A DNA stretch of 64,000 nt from Cristatella mucedo (Eukaryota; Bryozoa; Phylactolaemata; Cristatellidae): positions 1,648,501 to 1,712,500 of the forward strand of contig WPIO01000015.1 in the NCBI GenBank assembly GCA_009760855.2, read 5' to 3'. The notes beneath the pieces were generated by a model. The model did not search any database and was not told the DNA's origin. It worked only from the letters and a program-made list of their open reading frames with translations. Positions within the stretch are counted from its first letter, which is position 1; the number at the start of each line of letters is the position of its first letter. The translations under genes and the position numbers were made by a program. Below are positions 46,441-57,114 of this stretch, in pieces.

Positions 46441-46639
46441 ACACGCATATTGATCTGTAAACAAGCTCATGTTTTGAGAAAGTATCGTCAATTGTATGTG
46501 GGGGAAATGCCAGTGTAGGCATTTGTCACCTAACCATTTAAACTACTATGTATTACTTACCATCGTAATAATAACAAAACATTTACGTGAAACACTACAA
46601 TAACTAAACCTTATTCTGGGTTTGAACGCATGGTGGAAA

Positions 46640-46802
46640 GTAAACATATAAATTGATTACTAATCGCATGCAGAGTGTCACCATGCATGCGCTCACAAAG
46701 AACGATTCAAAGGGACAGAGCAAACACTGTGGTGAACAGGTGGGTTTTTAGCTTCGTTTAAATGTAGCCAATTAAGGGAATGTCGTGAGTCGGTACAGAA
46801 AT
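46640..46802 (-). repeat. LINE-A fragment, part 1 (interrupted)
   Basis: Minus-strand LINE-A 3' UTR and coding end (AACAGGTGGGTTTTTAGCTT, GTCGTGAGTCGGTACAGAAA, TCCGGGCTTT). It continues at 47279 after a LINE-B insertion. Confidence 0.6.
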
Positions 46803-47278
46803 CCGGGCTTTATACAGAGCAAAGTTCTTACGCTGAACCACAAGGCTCGCCACGGCTTGGCTCCTTCGTACCTATCTGAACTGCTGCATAGGTTTCAGCC
46901 TGTTCGCCCCCTCAGGTCCTGTGAGGAAAATAAATTAGCTGTTCAACTCCTCCGCTTAAAGACCGTTGGCGACAGAAGCTTTAGCTCTGCAGGTCCTAGA
47001 CTGTGGAGCTCGCTTTCACAATTCTTATGCAACAACAACTACTCTCCTACTGCCGACTATGGCTCATCCTTTACAGCGGTCCTGAGCTGCTACTTGCATG
47101 CTACTCACTACCTCAACTGCTCTCCTGACTCTCTTATGCTTCCCACTTTCTCTTTGTTGCATGAGACGAAGTCTGTTGGCTGCCGAATGCGTACCAAAAG
47201 CCGCTTGGGCTGCGAGTGCGCTACACAAAACTCTCCTGCATAACACCCACATGGTCTTTATGACTTGGTGGAGTTACA
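46803..47278 (+). repeat. LINE-B 3' end inserted in LINE-A
   Basis: Frame 46785-47243: QSKVLTLNHKARHGLAPSYL, ELLHRFQPVRPLRSCEENKL, LKTVGDRSFSSAGPRLWSSL and CRMRTKSRLGCECA, then the tail ACATGGTCTTTATGACTTGG ending GATACAAACACATG. Confidence 0.85.
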
Positions 47279-47815
47279 GACAGAGATACAAACACATGGC
47301 AGTGGTCTCCAAAGGATTCTAGGTTTGCTAAAGGGTACACGAATTGAGAAGAAGAGCATGTGGTGCGATAGGAAGCTATTTCAGATTAGATTAGAAAGTA
47401 TTACCGATAGCTAGGGCAGAGCAAGTGTATGATGAAACCTAAAGAGGGTGACAAAACGTTGAAGTCGGTATGCTTCCGCATGGAGAGTCGTTGTAGGTCG
47501 GAGGGAAGTGGTGTAATGGGGCCGTTGCGATGCTCCCGTCAGACAAGCCTAGCTGTAGAGTTATGCACCGAATTAATGCATCTTATTGAACAGGCAGGAG
47601 GACCTGCGATTGGTTAGTTGCAGTACATATAGAAATCGAGACTGGACGTCACAAATGCATGGACCAGCTTGACTGTACAACGGTGATCTAAGCAGGCCCA
47701 ATTTTTTGTAACGGTGCATAATAAAAAGTAGGCAGGCTCGATTTCGGAGCCGACGTAGTCGTCCGAAAAAAGTTCACTTCGGATTTGTATTCGAATTCTG
47801 GTAAGCCAAGTCTGC
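47279..47815 (-). repeat. LINE-A fragment, part 2
   Basis: Resumes with GGTCTCCAAAGGATTCTAGG and follows the same order as 18110-18590 (GAAGTCGGTATGCTTCCGCA, CACAAATGCATGGACCAGCT, AAAAGTAGGCAGGCTCG). Degenerate. Confidence 0.65.
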
Positions 47816-47849
47816 CTATATTTTAGGATTGTAAGGATGATGGCACTAG

Positions 47850-48195
47850 GACTGCTCGATTACTGCTTCATCCAGGCTTTTGAATCAGTCCCACGGCAGA
47901 CGATCTCTGGTCGCTTTGTATTTCGAAACGTGGCTATGGCTGATGGCTGACGGTTAGCTGTAGAAGAAATCTTCTGAATGAAGCTTTTAAAATTGAGGCA
48001 GCTGTCAAAAATGACACCTACATTTCGAGGACGTGGTGATGGTCGCACAACAGCATCCCCTATTAGAAGGGCAAAGCCTTTTAATCCAGCCACACGCTTA
48101 GGGTGTCCTATGAGCAGCAGTTCGGTTTTATCGTCATTTAGTTTCAAGAAGTACACACGTATTCCCAAATGTATTAGACACAATAAGAGAAAATA
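47850..48195 (-). repeat. LINE-B fragment (after the RT)
   Basis: The minus frame reads FLKLNDDKTELLLIGHPKRV, AGLKGFALLIGDAVVRPSPR and NVGVIFDSCLNFKSFIQKIS. One of the least damaged copies of this segment. Confidence 0.85.
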
Positions 48196-48229
48196 AGACA
48201 TATTAGACGTTACAAACATCGTATTTTTA

Positions 48230-48767
48230 TTACTGTATGTTTAATTGCACACACGCAATTCTTACGCACAAACACCGAGCTATGAAAATAGTGCGTTTGG
48301 TGATGAAGCGATTAGGATGAAGAGATGTACAGTGCCCAGCAAAGAAGAGCAACGTTACTGCTTCTCTGAAGGCCCGACTTCAGTAGGAGAGTCGTCAGGT
48401 GATGCAGTATCTTCTACAGGTTCGTCATCGTCTTCTTCCGCATTGCATACGTACAGTAACTTTAATTTTAAATATAATACAGGGGTATACAAGTAACTCA
48501 GACAAACGAGCATGCGCTGTATCATTTCCACTATTTCGATCACATATTTAATGAATATACACGTATTTAAAAAAAACCGCAATTGAGTGAAGCCTCGAAA
48601 GTCGAAGTGAGAAGTAGCCAGGGACATAAACTAATAAACATAATTAATTTGTATAGCGCCCAAAGAGAACTTAATCTCTATTCAGGCGCTTCACACATGC
48701 CTCGGGGCTCGAGCCCACGACCTCAGCCAGACCTTGGTCGGGGTGGACCAAACCAGGGACGACTGTA
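48230..48767. mobile_element. Tigger/pogo-like element end, split by SINE-1
   Basis: The right end on the plus strand reads CGCAATTGAGTGAAGCCTCG, AAAGTCGAAGTGAGAAGTAG, CCAGGGAC, then after the SINE-1 the rest, CGACTG followed by TA. In the other direction the end is CAGTCGTCCCTGGCT, typical of pogo/Tigger transposons. Internal sequence contains a minus frame with an acidic tail (AEEDDDEPVEDTASPDDSPT) that could be a transposase remnant. The left end was not located. Confidence 0.45.
48626..48752 (-). repeat. SINE-1 copy inside the Tigger-like end
   Basis: Minus-strand head, GGGCTCGAGCCCC B box, stem-loop tail and TTAATTATG end. The flanks CCAGGGAC on both sides suggest a 5-8 bp target duplication. 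Confidence 0.8.
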
Positions 48768-48954
48768 TAAGCGTAAATATTAATTCATGTGGTACACAGA
48801 GATTTCGCTCTAGTGGTAAGTGGGCACATGAGTGGTAATTTCAAATCGAGATTTAATAGCTCTACATCAAACGCTGTGGTAAGAGTAGTCTGAGCAGCTC
48901 AATCGTCTACAGATTTCTATATGTATCTGATCTATGAGTATCTACCAGAGATTA

Positions 48955-49080
48955 TAATAATAATAATAATAATAATTCACTTGATAAAGCGCCCTCAGAG
49001 AACTTAATCTCTCTCTAGGCGCTTTACATTTGCTGTAAAGTTAAATGCAATTGAATGGTAAGTAAAATCATGCTTGAATG
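48955..49080 (-). repeat. LINE-A 3' tail with (AAT)n
   Basis: (AAT)n at 48955-48976, stem-loop complement, CATTTGCTGTAAAGTTAAAT and AATCATGCTTGA. Very short copy. Confidence 0.85.
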
Positions 49081-49348
49081 AAATATCTGTTCCAACTCGA
49101 GGCAAAATTCTTTATTTTGGCATTCAGTCCAACAGCACACGGCCTTCTATCGGTATGAATTTTAAAATTAGCAACTGCAATCGCAAGTATAGCTACTTAC
49201 TGGCTCTTATACCCAAAAAAGCATGCACGTAAACCTTGCGACTTCTGCAAGAATGCATCTACACTGGGGAGGGGCGAGCGCCAGGGATGATGGGGCTGGG
49301 TTTAACAAAGGCATACAGCAGCAGGGGAAAACATGGAAAGCAGGATAC

Positions 49349-49415
49349 CGTCTTAATGGTGAAGGCAGTCGCGGCTGATCGAACGTACATTTAGGCGGAA
49401 GAAGTAAATGTTTAC
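49349..49415 (-). CDS. candidate small exon of minus-strand gene
   Basis: A good acceptor (GGTTCTTGCACCTGTCTGCAG) is followed by 67 bp: two bases, 21 codons (KHLLLPPKCTFDQPRLPSPL, R) and two bases before a weak GTATCC donor. Phase in (+2) fits 49579-49764, and phase out (2) fits the long form of the 38096 exon. The frame stays open further, so the donor position is uncertain. Confidence 0.3.
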
Positions 49416-49578
49416 CTGCAGACAGGTGCAAGAACCAGTTGAAACGGTTTAAATCAGCCTTTTCTACAGATCGTGCCTGCCACAGTTGACTTGGAAAGGT
49501 GGTAATTCATGTGCTTTGCCCTAACAACTGGAAAACCAAGGTGACTGCAGTGTTGCTTAGTAGCACTCCTTTACTCAC

Positions 49579-49764
49579 TTGGCCTGGTGCAGCAATCAGT
49601 GACTCCATAGGGTAAACAGCCGCAAGGCATCAACAGCAGCTTAACCACACCCTTGAACAGATGGCTATCGACAGGCAACAGGTGAAGGCAGCTGCTATCA
49701 ATCAAGCAGATCACCCAACTCGATCCCCAACGAAGTTGGGCTGATTTTCGAGCCTCATTTGACA
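49579..49764 (-). CDS. probable internal exon of minus-strand split gene
   Basis: On the minus strand GGGTGACTTTTTTTTGCTGCAG is a strong acceptor and GTGAGTAAAG a consensus donor. Only the frame required by the preceding exon (phase +2) is open throughout: 61 codons, starting SNEARKSAQLRWGSSW, with CLHLLPVDSHLFKGVVKLLL and ending TDCCTRP. Codon use is better in the second half, so an internal acceptor near GATTGATAG is possible. The second half looks hydrophobic and helical. Ends in phase 1. Confidence 0.55.
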
Positions 49765-49977
49765 CTGCAGCAAAAAAAAGTCACCCATACTTTCAAAAAA
49801 ATTATGCTTACCTCAGCACAGCTTCTTCCTTCACAGTGTCGAGTATTCCATTTCTTCTGTCATTGCTGTCGTGAGCAGCATTCTTGTTTCTTCCGCGAGT
49901 AGGCGGCAACAGAGTGGCTGAGAAGAGATGGCCAACTTCCTTGGATATGTGCCACAGCTACATCCACTGGGGCAGCA

Positions 49978-50120
49978 AAAACTGCAGAAGCAGCAGCAAA
50001 AGCAGCACCAGCAGCAGCAGAAACAGAATTAGCAGCAGCAAAATAATCTGCACTAAAAGAAGCAGCAGCAGTAGTAGCAAAGGAACCAGCAGAAGTAGCA
50101 AAAGAAGCAGCAGCTGCAGT
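49978..50120. repeat. AGC/AGA-rich trinucleotide tract in small intron
   Basis: An imperfect AGCAGCAGCAAAAGCAGC-type tract, a Gln/Ser/Leu/Ala-coding low-complexity sequence depending on frame. It lies between the exons at 49764 and 50254. The frame of the upstream exon runs through it without a stop, giving a long poly-Leu tail if the intron were retained. Confidence 0.85.
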
Positions 50121-50253
50121 TGCTGCTTCTGCTGCTGTGGCCACTGCAACTTCCACAACAACAGCTGTTCGTGAGACTGCAGTGGCTGCAGCCACTCGTG
50201 CCTCACATCCCTTCTCACTTGCAGCGTGTTCACCTGACGAGGACACGACTCAC

Positions 50254-50401
50254 CGTCCCATAAGAGGTCGTGCCTTCTGAGGAACGACGAGAACGCATCT
50301 GCAGCCTGGCCGCCACCGCGAGCCGCCACGCCGCCGGTCTGGCGGCTCGCGGCGCGCACGTCTGGCACCAGCGCTTCTTGCAGCCGCTCATAGAAGTGTC
50401 G
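50254..50401 (-). CDS. internal exon of minus-strand split gene
   Basis: The acceptor GCTCTCGTTCGTAGCTCCAG is followed by 49 codons plus one base and the consensus donor GTGAGT. The peptide begins RHFYERLQEALVPDVRAASR, has a Gly/Ala linker, and ends DAFSSFLRRHDLLWD. Third positions are strongly G/C. It starts in phase 0, matching the exon at 56067. Two further donors lie just downstream in phase 0 (GTGAAC after CCTCGTCAG and GTGAGA after CTGCAA), so splice variants adding 20 or fewer residues are possible. The first half looks helical. Confidence 0.7.
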
Positions 50402-50639
50402 CTGGAGCTACGAACGAGAGCGATCAGCTCTTTTTTGGATAACGCCTCGCTGTCACCGACAGCCGCATCGGTGGAGCCACGGACTGCATGAGGCCATAGT
50501 CGGGTCCTGCATGAAAAAAGCCTTCACGGGCAGGCTCGAATGCCGGTCCCACTAGATGACAGATGACCGGCCTCAGTGCGCACCCGACGAGGCCCCAACT
50601 GGCATCCTTGAGGTAACTAGCAGATCGCTACCGTCCTTT

Positions 50640-51146
50640 TTAGCAAGATAGATAAGACCAGAGAGTTCATCCTTAAGGCAATAACATCCCCACTGTAAAC
50701 CCTCCCTCAGTCATATCTCCTATAGACTTCCCTCATTCACTTCCTTCAGCACCTCAACGTCGGCATTCAAGCAATCAAGCCTATCACTTGTTACCTTGTC
50801 TTGATATCGTGAAGTTTATCTCTCAGTTAAAGAAGAAAGCTACCCTCTAAACTCTATAACTACTTATTTTCTTCTGTGGTGCATATATTTGCTGCTGCCA
50901 TGCAAAACTAACATTACAATGCCATTAGCTTCACGTTGTAAAACAGTAGCTAAAAACACAACTTTTGCTATCAGCATTTACTGAGCCTGCATGAATGGTC
51001 CTTTGTGTGCTCATGCATGCTGAGACTGTGCATCGTATCACTAACCATACTGACATGCTTCTCTGCTCCACATAAGTATAGCAGCTAGAAAGAGATTAAG
51101 TTTTGTGAGGATACTAAGCAAATTTCTATGATTATTATTTTTATTA
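50640..51146 (+). repeat. LINE-A copy with internal deletion
   Basis: 50640-50920 matches the segment just before and into the RT start of the 13990 and 61154 copies (AGATAAGACCAGAGAGTTCA, AGTTAAAGAAGAAAGC). It then jumps at about 50960 to the C-terminus/3' UTR (CAGCATTTACTGAGCCTG, TGCATGCTGAGACTGTGCAT) and the tail at 51075-51146. The middle is absent. Confidence 0.7.
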
Positions 51147-52154
51147 ACTGCACCCGATTCGGTCGGCCTCATTACAATGGTCACACAGTTAGCAACGAAC
51201 ACACCACCCGAGTCGGCTTATTCTACGCCAAGATGGACACGATACGGTTAAAATTGGACCTTCGGTTTCGAGCCAAGGATTCAGTTTGCGCCTGCTGCTT
51301 GCATCTCCCCTCATCAGCAGTTCTCTGCATTTATTAACGACAGCCGCCAAGAGCTTGCAGTACAACTCGATATGATTGACTTTCCAGACGTCGAATACAC
51401 AGAGACAGAAGATTTACTACTTTCGAAGGGAAAGACAGTCGGATTTGGAACTGAAGTACGTCTGGACGCATCCGGATCTGGCAGCCATGCTTGCTGAGTC
51501 TCATCGGGTCGAGGTCGGCTATGACCTACTGCGCAAGCGACATATTTCGAAACTGTCAGAGTTAACCCCAAACGTGTTTTCAGCACGTTGAAACTTATCA
51601 AGACATTCCTTCGAATGACGATGGGTACAGGCTACCTCAACGAAGCCATCTTGTTGTCTAGCAAGAAATAAACTGCCTCGATGGTGACAACTGATAAGAT
51701 CCTCACACCTTTTCAATCTATTTACCCCTCTCACGTGACAAATAAAAGACCTGCGATGTCTACTGTGATTTATATTGGTCGGCAGGTTGTGCATGCCTAC
51801 CTGAAAAAAATCTTGGCTCTGCCACAGCCTGGGATATCTGATTGGCCTGAATCTAAATGCACAAACATGCATGTGCAGCTGCATTTGGGGTTGAATGAGG
51901 TAATAATGAAGAATAAGATATGCAAAAAGATTAGGACCAGAGGTCAGGAGCACTACAATATCATCAAACATCATTCCGAGTCAACTAGAGGGACAGTGAT
52001 AGCCACTATGATACAGGTATGCCTCACCATCTTTTGCAAGTCACTGAGAGTCAGCATAGTTAATGCTCTATAGCCTCTTGACTTAGCCTGCTCGATCTAA
52101 AACAAAGCAAACGAGCAGTCCGTGCAAGCAGCACAATTTTCAACACAACTAATA
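51147..52154. other. intron sequence, nothing assigned
   Basis: Opposing frames at 51519-51974 (minus) and 51681-52073 (plus) are open, but I found no exon signals or known family. The composition is not clearly coding. Confidence 0.25.
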
Positions 52155-52250
52155 AAAATAGGTCGTTTGCAAAGCACTCGAGGGGAATTTAATTTTTATC
52201 CATGCGTTGTACAACTTGCTGCAAGTAATCAGTTCCCAATGGTTAGAAAC
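52155..52250 (-). repeat. LINE-A 3' tail, diverged
   Basis: GCAAAGCACTCGAGGGGAAT then TTAATTTTTATCCATGCGTT is a decayed stem-loop complement, followed by CAACTTGCTGCAAGTAATC. Confidence 0.5.
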
Positions 52251-52445
52251 ATGAGCAGTGTCAAATATGCACAAGCAAACAAATATCACGATTAGGCCAG
52301 CATGCTGAAGCAGTCAAGAAGACATTCACATCTTTTAATTAGTATAACAACTATTACTTGGCTGTTACTTGGCTTGCCATCAATTTATCCTTTCGTGGCA
52401 TCACCAGTCTATCACCTGCACTGCTGCAGGCAGGTATATATATAA

Positions 52446-52580
52446 GGTGCTACCCCCCCCACCAAGGTTAAGGTATGACGACTGAGGTCATGGGCACGAG
52501 CCCCATCGCATTTGTGAAGAGCATGAATAGGGATTTTTAGTGCTTTTAGGGTGCCATACAAGTGCTGAATTTGTAAGTGC
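52446..52580 (+). repeat. SINE-1, diverged copy
   Basis: AAGGTGCTACCCCCC head, GGGCACGAGCCCC B box, GTGAAGAGCATGAATAGGGA and GGGTGCCATACAAGTG tail. Confidence 0.6.
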
Positions 52581-53844
52581 CTTTTTAAGTTCGGACTTGG
52601 TATTCCTAACTAGTTAGCCGTAAGCAAGAAACTGCAGGCGATCTTGGTGAGTGGGTACATTGTTTTATCTTCTCGGAAGCAGAGAGCAGTGCAAGCTGCT
52701 TGAACATCAACAAGGTGCTCCCCAGCTGCTCTGTGGTCGGCCGGCCAAGCTGTTTTTTTGGCATTAAGGACTTTGCATCCAGTCAGACTTGCTGCCTCCG
52801 GCAACTGACAAAAGATGAATTAATTGTCGGCTGCCTGTGCTTCCGGGCCTTAAAATGCTGTTTGCCTCAAGGCCAGTTGGTAACCAGTGTGTACACTCTT
52901 GCCTGGCAGCCTAATCCGGCACCACTGGCCACTGCTGCTCCAAGCAAACAGGGCCAACCAGAGGTCAAATGTGTACACCAGGCTAGGCCTAGCCTTGGTG
53001 ACATGCACAGGTTCACACGCATGCACAGTCAAGAGAATTTTCAAGCGACCGCGTGCACACACAAGAGACCTTTCACGCACAGCACAGTCGGTCTCACATT
53101 TGCTAGGTACCATATTCAGCAGCACCTTGTGACGTCAGCCAGGCGCCTACTCTACTGGGTGCACTGATACTGTCTGGCAATAACAGCATAATGACAGCAT
53201 GCATGGCATGACCTGCAGCTTACTGCTGCCTACGTATGCCTGCTTACTGCTATCTATACATGCCACAGCTTCAGCCAGGCAACACATTCGGGGGTGTGGC
53301 ATCCCATATGCCTGCAGGCTTGCAATAAAAACATGTCCAACTAGCTGCATATTGGACCACTGTAAGAAGGCACAGGTGATTGCCAAGCTTGCGCTGTCCT
53401 ACACACAAGCAAAAGACAGTCGGCTTCAACGTTATCTTGATTACTAACTAACAACACCAGACCAGCCAGGCACTGCATTTTATTGACCAAGTAGGAAACA
53501 GTAAGCTCGGTACCATATGCAGCTAACATCAACTAAAGCTACGCTTACACAATCGACTTTCCTCCACTCCGACGCCGACTTACCTCCTAGCTAGTGCGTT
53601 TACACTACCGATTCACGAAACATTGTTGGCCGACTTAGTCCAGCTCTCAGCCCCCTGCTCTAATGCTAGAGGCTGGAATGGAAATGGGTCTCCAAGGGAA
53701 TCCAACGTGTTCAGAAGTTAAGTTCCCCACGGCATCATCATTGTGGACAAGTATATATGCATACAAAAAAGGCTTTCCGACAAATTGCTTAACGCTAAGT
53801 AATGTGTCCTGCTACGGGTTTGTTGGTACATTTTTATAAAGGGA
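52581..53844. other. intron sequence, possible but unproven coding
   Basis: 52690-53180 has long open frames on both strands and is moderately GC-rich. No acceptor/donor pair joins it to the neighbouring exons. Confidence 0.25.
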
Positions 53845-54125
53845 TGCATTCTTACGCAACGAAAACTACTCTCCTACTGCCGACTATGGCTCATCCTTTT
53901 CAGCGGTCCTGAGCTGCTACTTCCATGCTACTCACTACCTCAACTGCTCTCCTGACTCTGCTATGCTTCCCCCTTTCTCTTTGTTGCGTGAGATGAAGTC
54001 TGTTGGCTACCGAATGCCTATCGAAAGTTGCTTTGGCTATGAGTGCGCTACAGAAACTCTCCTGCGTAACACACACATGGTCTTCATGACTTTCTGGAGT
54101 TAAAGACATAGATACATTACATTAG
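53845..54125 (+). repeat. LINE-B 3' end
   Basis: From the NYSPTADYGSSFSAVLSCYF block to the SVGYRMPIESCFGYECAT-type C-terminus, then ACACATGGTCTTCATGACTT and the tail GATACATTACATTA. Confidence 0.8.
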
Positions 54126-54271
54126 ATTATATTCACGGCGTCTTCTGTGCAGAAAAGGGTTAAGCTGTGACTATAATGCATTACCATCCCGTGTTCACAG
54201 AGTTTCTCTGAACACTTCGATACAACTCGATCATCATTGGCACTTGGACGACTCAGCTAAATACTAGCTGA

Positions 54272-54437
54272 TTTAACAAACAGCCTATTTTGGTATAGCG
54301 GCAGAAGAGCCGGCATTCACCATTGCTTGCAGTGGCGATAAAGGATCGCCCACCACAGGATTCGAACCCACAACCTCGGAACCGAGGTCATGAAACGAAA
54401 CCACTTTACCTAGTGAGCCATCACGACTCACTGATCC
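54272..54437 (-). repeat. SINE-2 copy
   Basis: Complete in minus orientation: GTGAGTCGTGATGGCTCACT head, GGGTTCGAATCCTG B box, GGCGATCCTTTATCGCCACT body and tail. Confidence 0.75.
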
Positions 54438-54511
54438 AACACTGGAAATCCCCAGACGGCTACCTTTTGCATACATATCTAGATCAGTTATCAGATATGC
54501 AGCCACTGTCC

Positions 54512-54513
<2 letters not shown>

Positions 54514-54559
<46 letters not shown>
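54514..54559 (+). repeat. (CT)n microsatellite
   Basis: About 23 uninterrupted CT units. Confidence 0.97.
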
Positions 54560-54560
<1 letters not shown>

Positions 54561-54589
54561 AATACGAACAACGACTTGCCATTGGATGA

Positions 54590-55450
54590 CCAGGTTGCCT
54601 CCACTGTCAATTCGACCTACTTTCAGCTGAGGAAGATAACCAAAACCAGGGCAAGCTTAGTAACAAGTATATGAGCCAAACTAGTTCACGTGTTTATGAC
54701 ATTGCACTAGATTTGTGCCATTCCTTTTAATCAGGGCTTCTCTGCTCTAAATCCCATGCAACTGCTACAAACCTCAGCAGCTCGGCTCGTCTGCAAACAG
54801 AGGAGGTGCCACGTCACACCACTTTTGACCGGGCTTCAGTGGCATCCACTCATACATCGAATCGAATTAAGTATTGTCTACTTGGTCGAAGGACTGCTTA
54901 ATCTCGTAAGCACTAGCCTACATATCCGACCTCCTTGCTCGTCCAGTGCGCTCTCGCACCACCTGCTTTCCGGCTTCTAGTCGCTTTGCCATTCCTTGCA
55001 CCACAATGAAATCATTTCGTGATCGGGCCATCAGTTTGTATGCATCCAAACCTTTAGGTTGCATCAGGCTTCCATAACCACATGCATTGACGTTGGATTA
55101 TTTAAGTGTCAGCTACAGATGCATCGGTTTCGGCCAGCTTTCCATTAGGCCCAGTGTACTTACCTTCATTGTTCCTGTACGCTTTGCATGCTTACTTGTG
55201 TAGGACTCAATGCATATTCATAATCAGGAGTGCAGCTAACCGGTGGCCCTCCAGAGTCCTCTTGTGCTTACGAATGCTTCTGTAAGCATAATATGGGTTT
55301 ACCTTTCCATGCTTGTCTAAGCATGATACCCTGTATGTCATTAGGTCTCGGTTACTGAATCTCTTGCAGCGAGCTATACAGCTGCTTGGGCAGAGATATG
55401 GTTCAGGTAGGGTGCTATAGCAGTGACTTAATATTGTTATTATTATTACC
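54590..55450 (+). repeat. LINE-C 3' end
   Basis: Frames give STYFQLRKITKTRASLVTS, MQLLQTSAARLVCKQRRCHV then TPLLTGLQWHPLIHRIE and the SALSHHLLSG region. The 3' UTR ends AGCGAGCTATACAGCTGCTT, GGGCAGAGATATGGTTCAGG, TAGGGTGCTATAGCAGTGAC and TTATTATTATTA. Related to 24836-25350. Confidence 0.7.
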
Positions 55451-55508
55451 ACTGTAGCATCTACAACAAGCCCTGTGCAGCATTGGCCACCACTGGAAAT
55501 GGAGCTGC

Positions 55509-55511
<3 letters not shown>

Positions 55512-55589
<78 letters not shown>

Positions 55590-55618
55590 TCTCTCTTTCT
55601 CTCTCACTCACTCTCTCC
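55512..55618 (+). repeat. (CT)n microsatellite
   Basis: Over 35 CT units, ending in CTCACT/CTTTCT variants. Confidence 0.97.
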
Positions 55619-56066
55619 AGCACATTTGCATCGGCCAGAGAGTATTTTTTAGGAAATGCCTATTGTTCTGTAAAAACGAGCAGATTGTTGTTAGAATTTC
55701 GTGCACAGGTCATCGGCATCCGGCTTGCGTTCGTCCGCGTGGCTTTATTCCTCATACAGCTTGCCGAATGCTGGCTGAGCCGGACAACAACACTGGTCAA
55801 GCCAGCATAAGCTTCGTGCCGGCGCTACTCAAAGATCGGCCGGTGCGCTGGGGTTATGATGCTGGTCACTGCCGAACGAGCCTGCGTGCTATTTTTTGCA
55901 CTAGGAGCTGTTTGTCGAGCTTGTGCTGATGCATGCCGCCGGCAGCAGATAGGATGAGTAAAGCACAGATAAGTGGCTCTCAGGCCACGGGGGATGCAGC
56001 AGCAGCAGCAGCAGCAGCAGCTTTGGTGGTGATGGGGCGATGGAGCGATTGCTTGCACAGACCCAC

Positions 56067-56212
56067 CGAAGAGCAGGCCACGAGGTGACCTCTGATCAGG
56101 CTCAGCAGGCTCGACGCGATGGCAGCAATGAGAAGTGCTCGATAGCCCGGCTGGTCGATGCCCATGACGTACTGATCCCAAACGAATGCTAATATCTGAC
56201 TGTTCACGTGGC
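56067..56212 (-). CDS. internal exon of minus-strand split gene
   Basis: Minus-strand acceptor TATGCTGCTCTGATGATTTCCAG, then two bases and 48 codons to a GTGGGT donor in phase 0. The peptide reads HVNSQILAFVWDQYVMGIDQ, PGYRALLIAAIASSLLSLIR, GHLVACSS. It contains a hydrophobic helix-like stretch (ALLIAAIASSLL). A weaker donor (GTCACC) lies 23 bases earlier. Phase in (+2) fits the exon at 57421 and phase out fits the exon at 50401. The frame continues past the donor to a poly-Ala run (GCA repeat, 55997-56022) and a stop, so a terminal variant cannot be excluded. I could not name the WDQYVMG-containing family. Confidence 0.72.
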
Positions 56213-56479
56213 CTGGAAATCATCAGAGCAGCATACGTAGAGGGTGGGTGCTGGGACACAGGTTAAGGGCTCCGACATCGAAGACGATGCAGAGCAATCA
56301 CGCATGCCAAGCAACCGCAGCCAGCCTCGTGTAATACGTGTGCAGCTGTGAAAAGCAATTGTCATAAGTAATCCGAAGTCAGTTATGTCGTAGCCTCTCG
56401 TTATCCCCACCTGCCCATTCCACAGACAAGTACTCAGCCGAGGTCAAGCCCTAGATGCATTGTATAGTATTGTATCTCC

Positions 56480-57114
56480 GCCTGTAACTTCACAAAGTCA
56501 TGTAGACGATATGGGTGTTACACAGGAGAGTTTTGTATAGCCCACTCACAGCCTAAGCGGCTTTCGGTACGCATTCGGTAGCCAACAGACTTCGTCTCAC
56601 GCAACAAAGAGAAAGTGGGAAGCATAGTAGAGTCAGAAGAGCAGTTGAGGTAGTGAGTAGCATGGAAGTAGCAGCTCAGGACCGCTGAAAAGGATGAGCC
56701 ATAGTCGGCAGCAGAAGAGTAGTTGTTGTTGCGTAAGAATTGTGGAAGCGAGTTCCACAGTCTGGGACCTGCATAGCTAAAGCTTGTGTTGCCAACGGCC
56801 TTTAAGCAGAGGAATGGAACAGCTAATTTATTGTCCACATAGGACCTGAAGGCGCAAAGAGGATGAAACTGGTGCAGCAGTTCAGCTAGGTATGAAGGAG
56901 CCAAGCCATGGCGGGCCTTGTGGGTCAGCGTAAGACCTTTGCTCTGTATCTGTTGATCAACCGGCAGCCATCCTAGCTCTTTCAGTAAAGGAGACACGTG
57001 CTCAAACCTCTGGGACTTGAAGACTAGCCTTGCAGCCATATTTATAGCCAGCTGCAGTGGCCTAGTTGCTTTCTTTGGTAGCCCAACCAAAAGGGAATTA
57101 TAATATGCGCGCAT
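56480..57114 (-). repeat. LINE-B 3' end, least damaged copy
   Basis: One open minus frame of 198 codons: YYNSLLVGLPKKATRPLQLA, HVSPLLKELGWLPVDQQIQS, HKARHGLAPSYLAELLHQFH, VDNKLAVPFLCLKAVG, GPRLWNSLPQFLRNNNYSSA, YRMRTESRLGCEWAIQNSPV and a stop. This is the complete post-RT C-terminus of a CR1/L2-type ORF2 protein, and only the upstream RT is missing. A short 3' UTR and AGATACAATACTATACAATG tail follow. Lies in the intron between exons 57421 and 56212. Confidence 0.88.
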
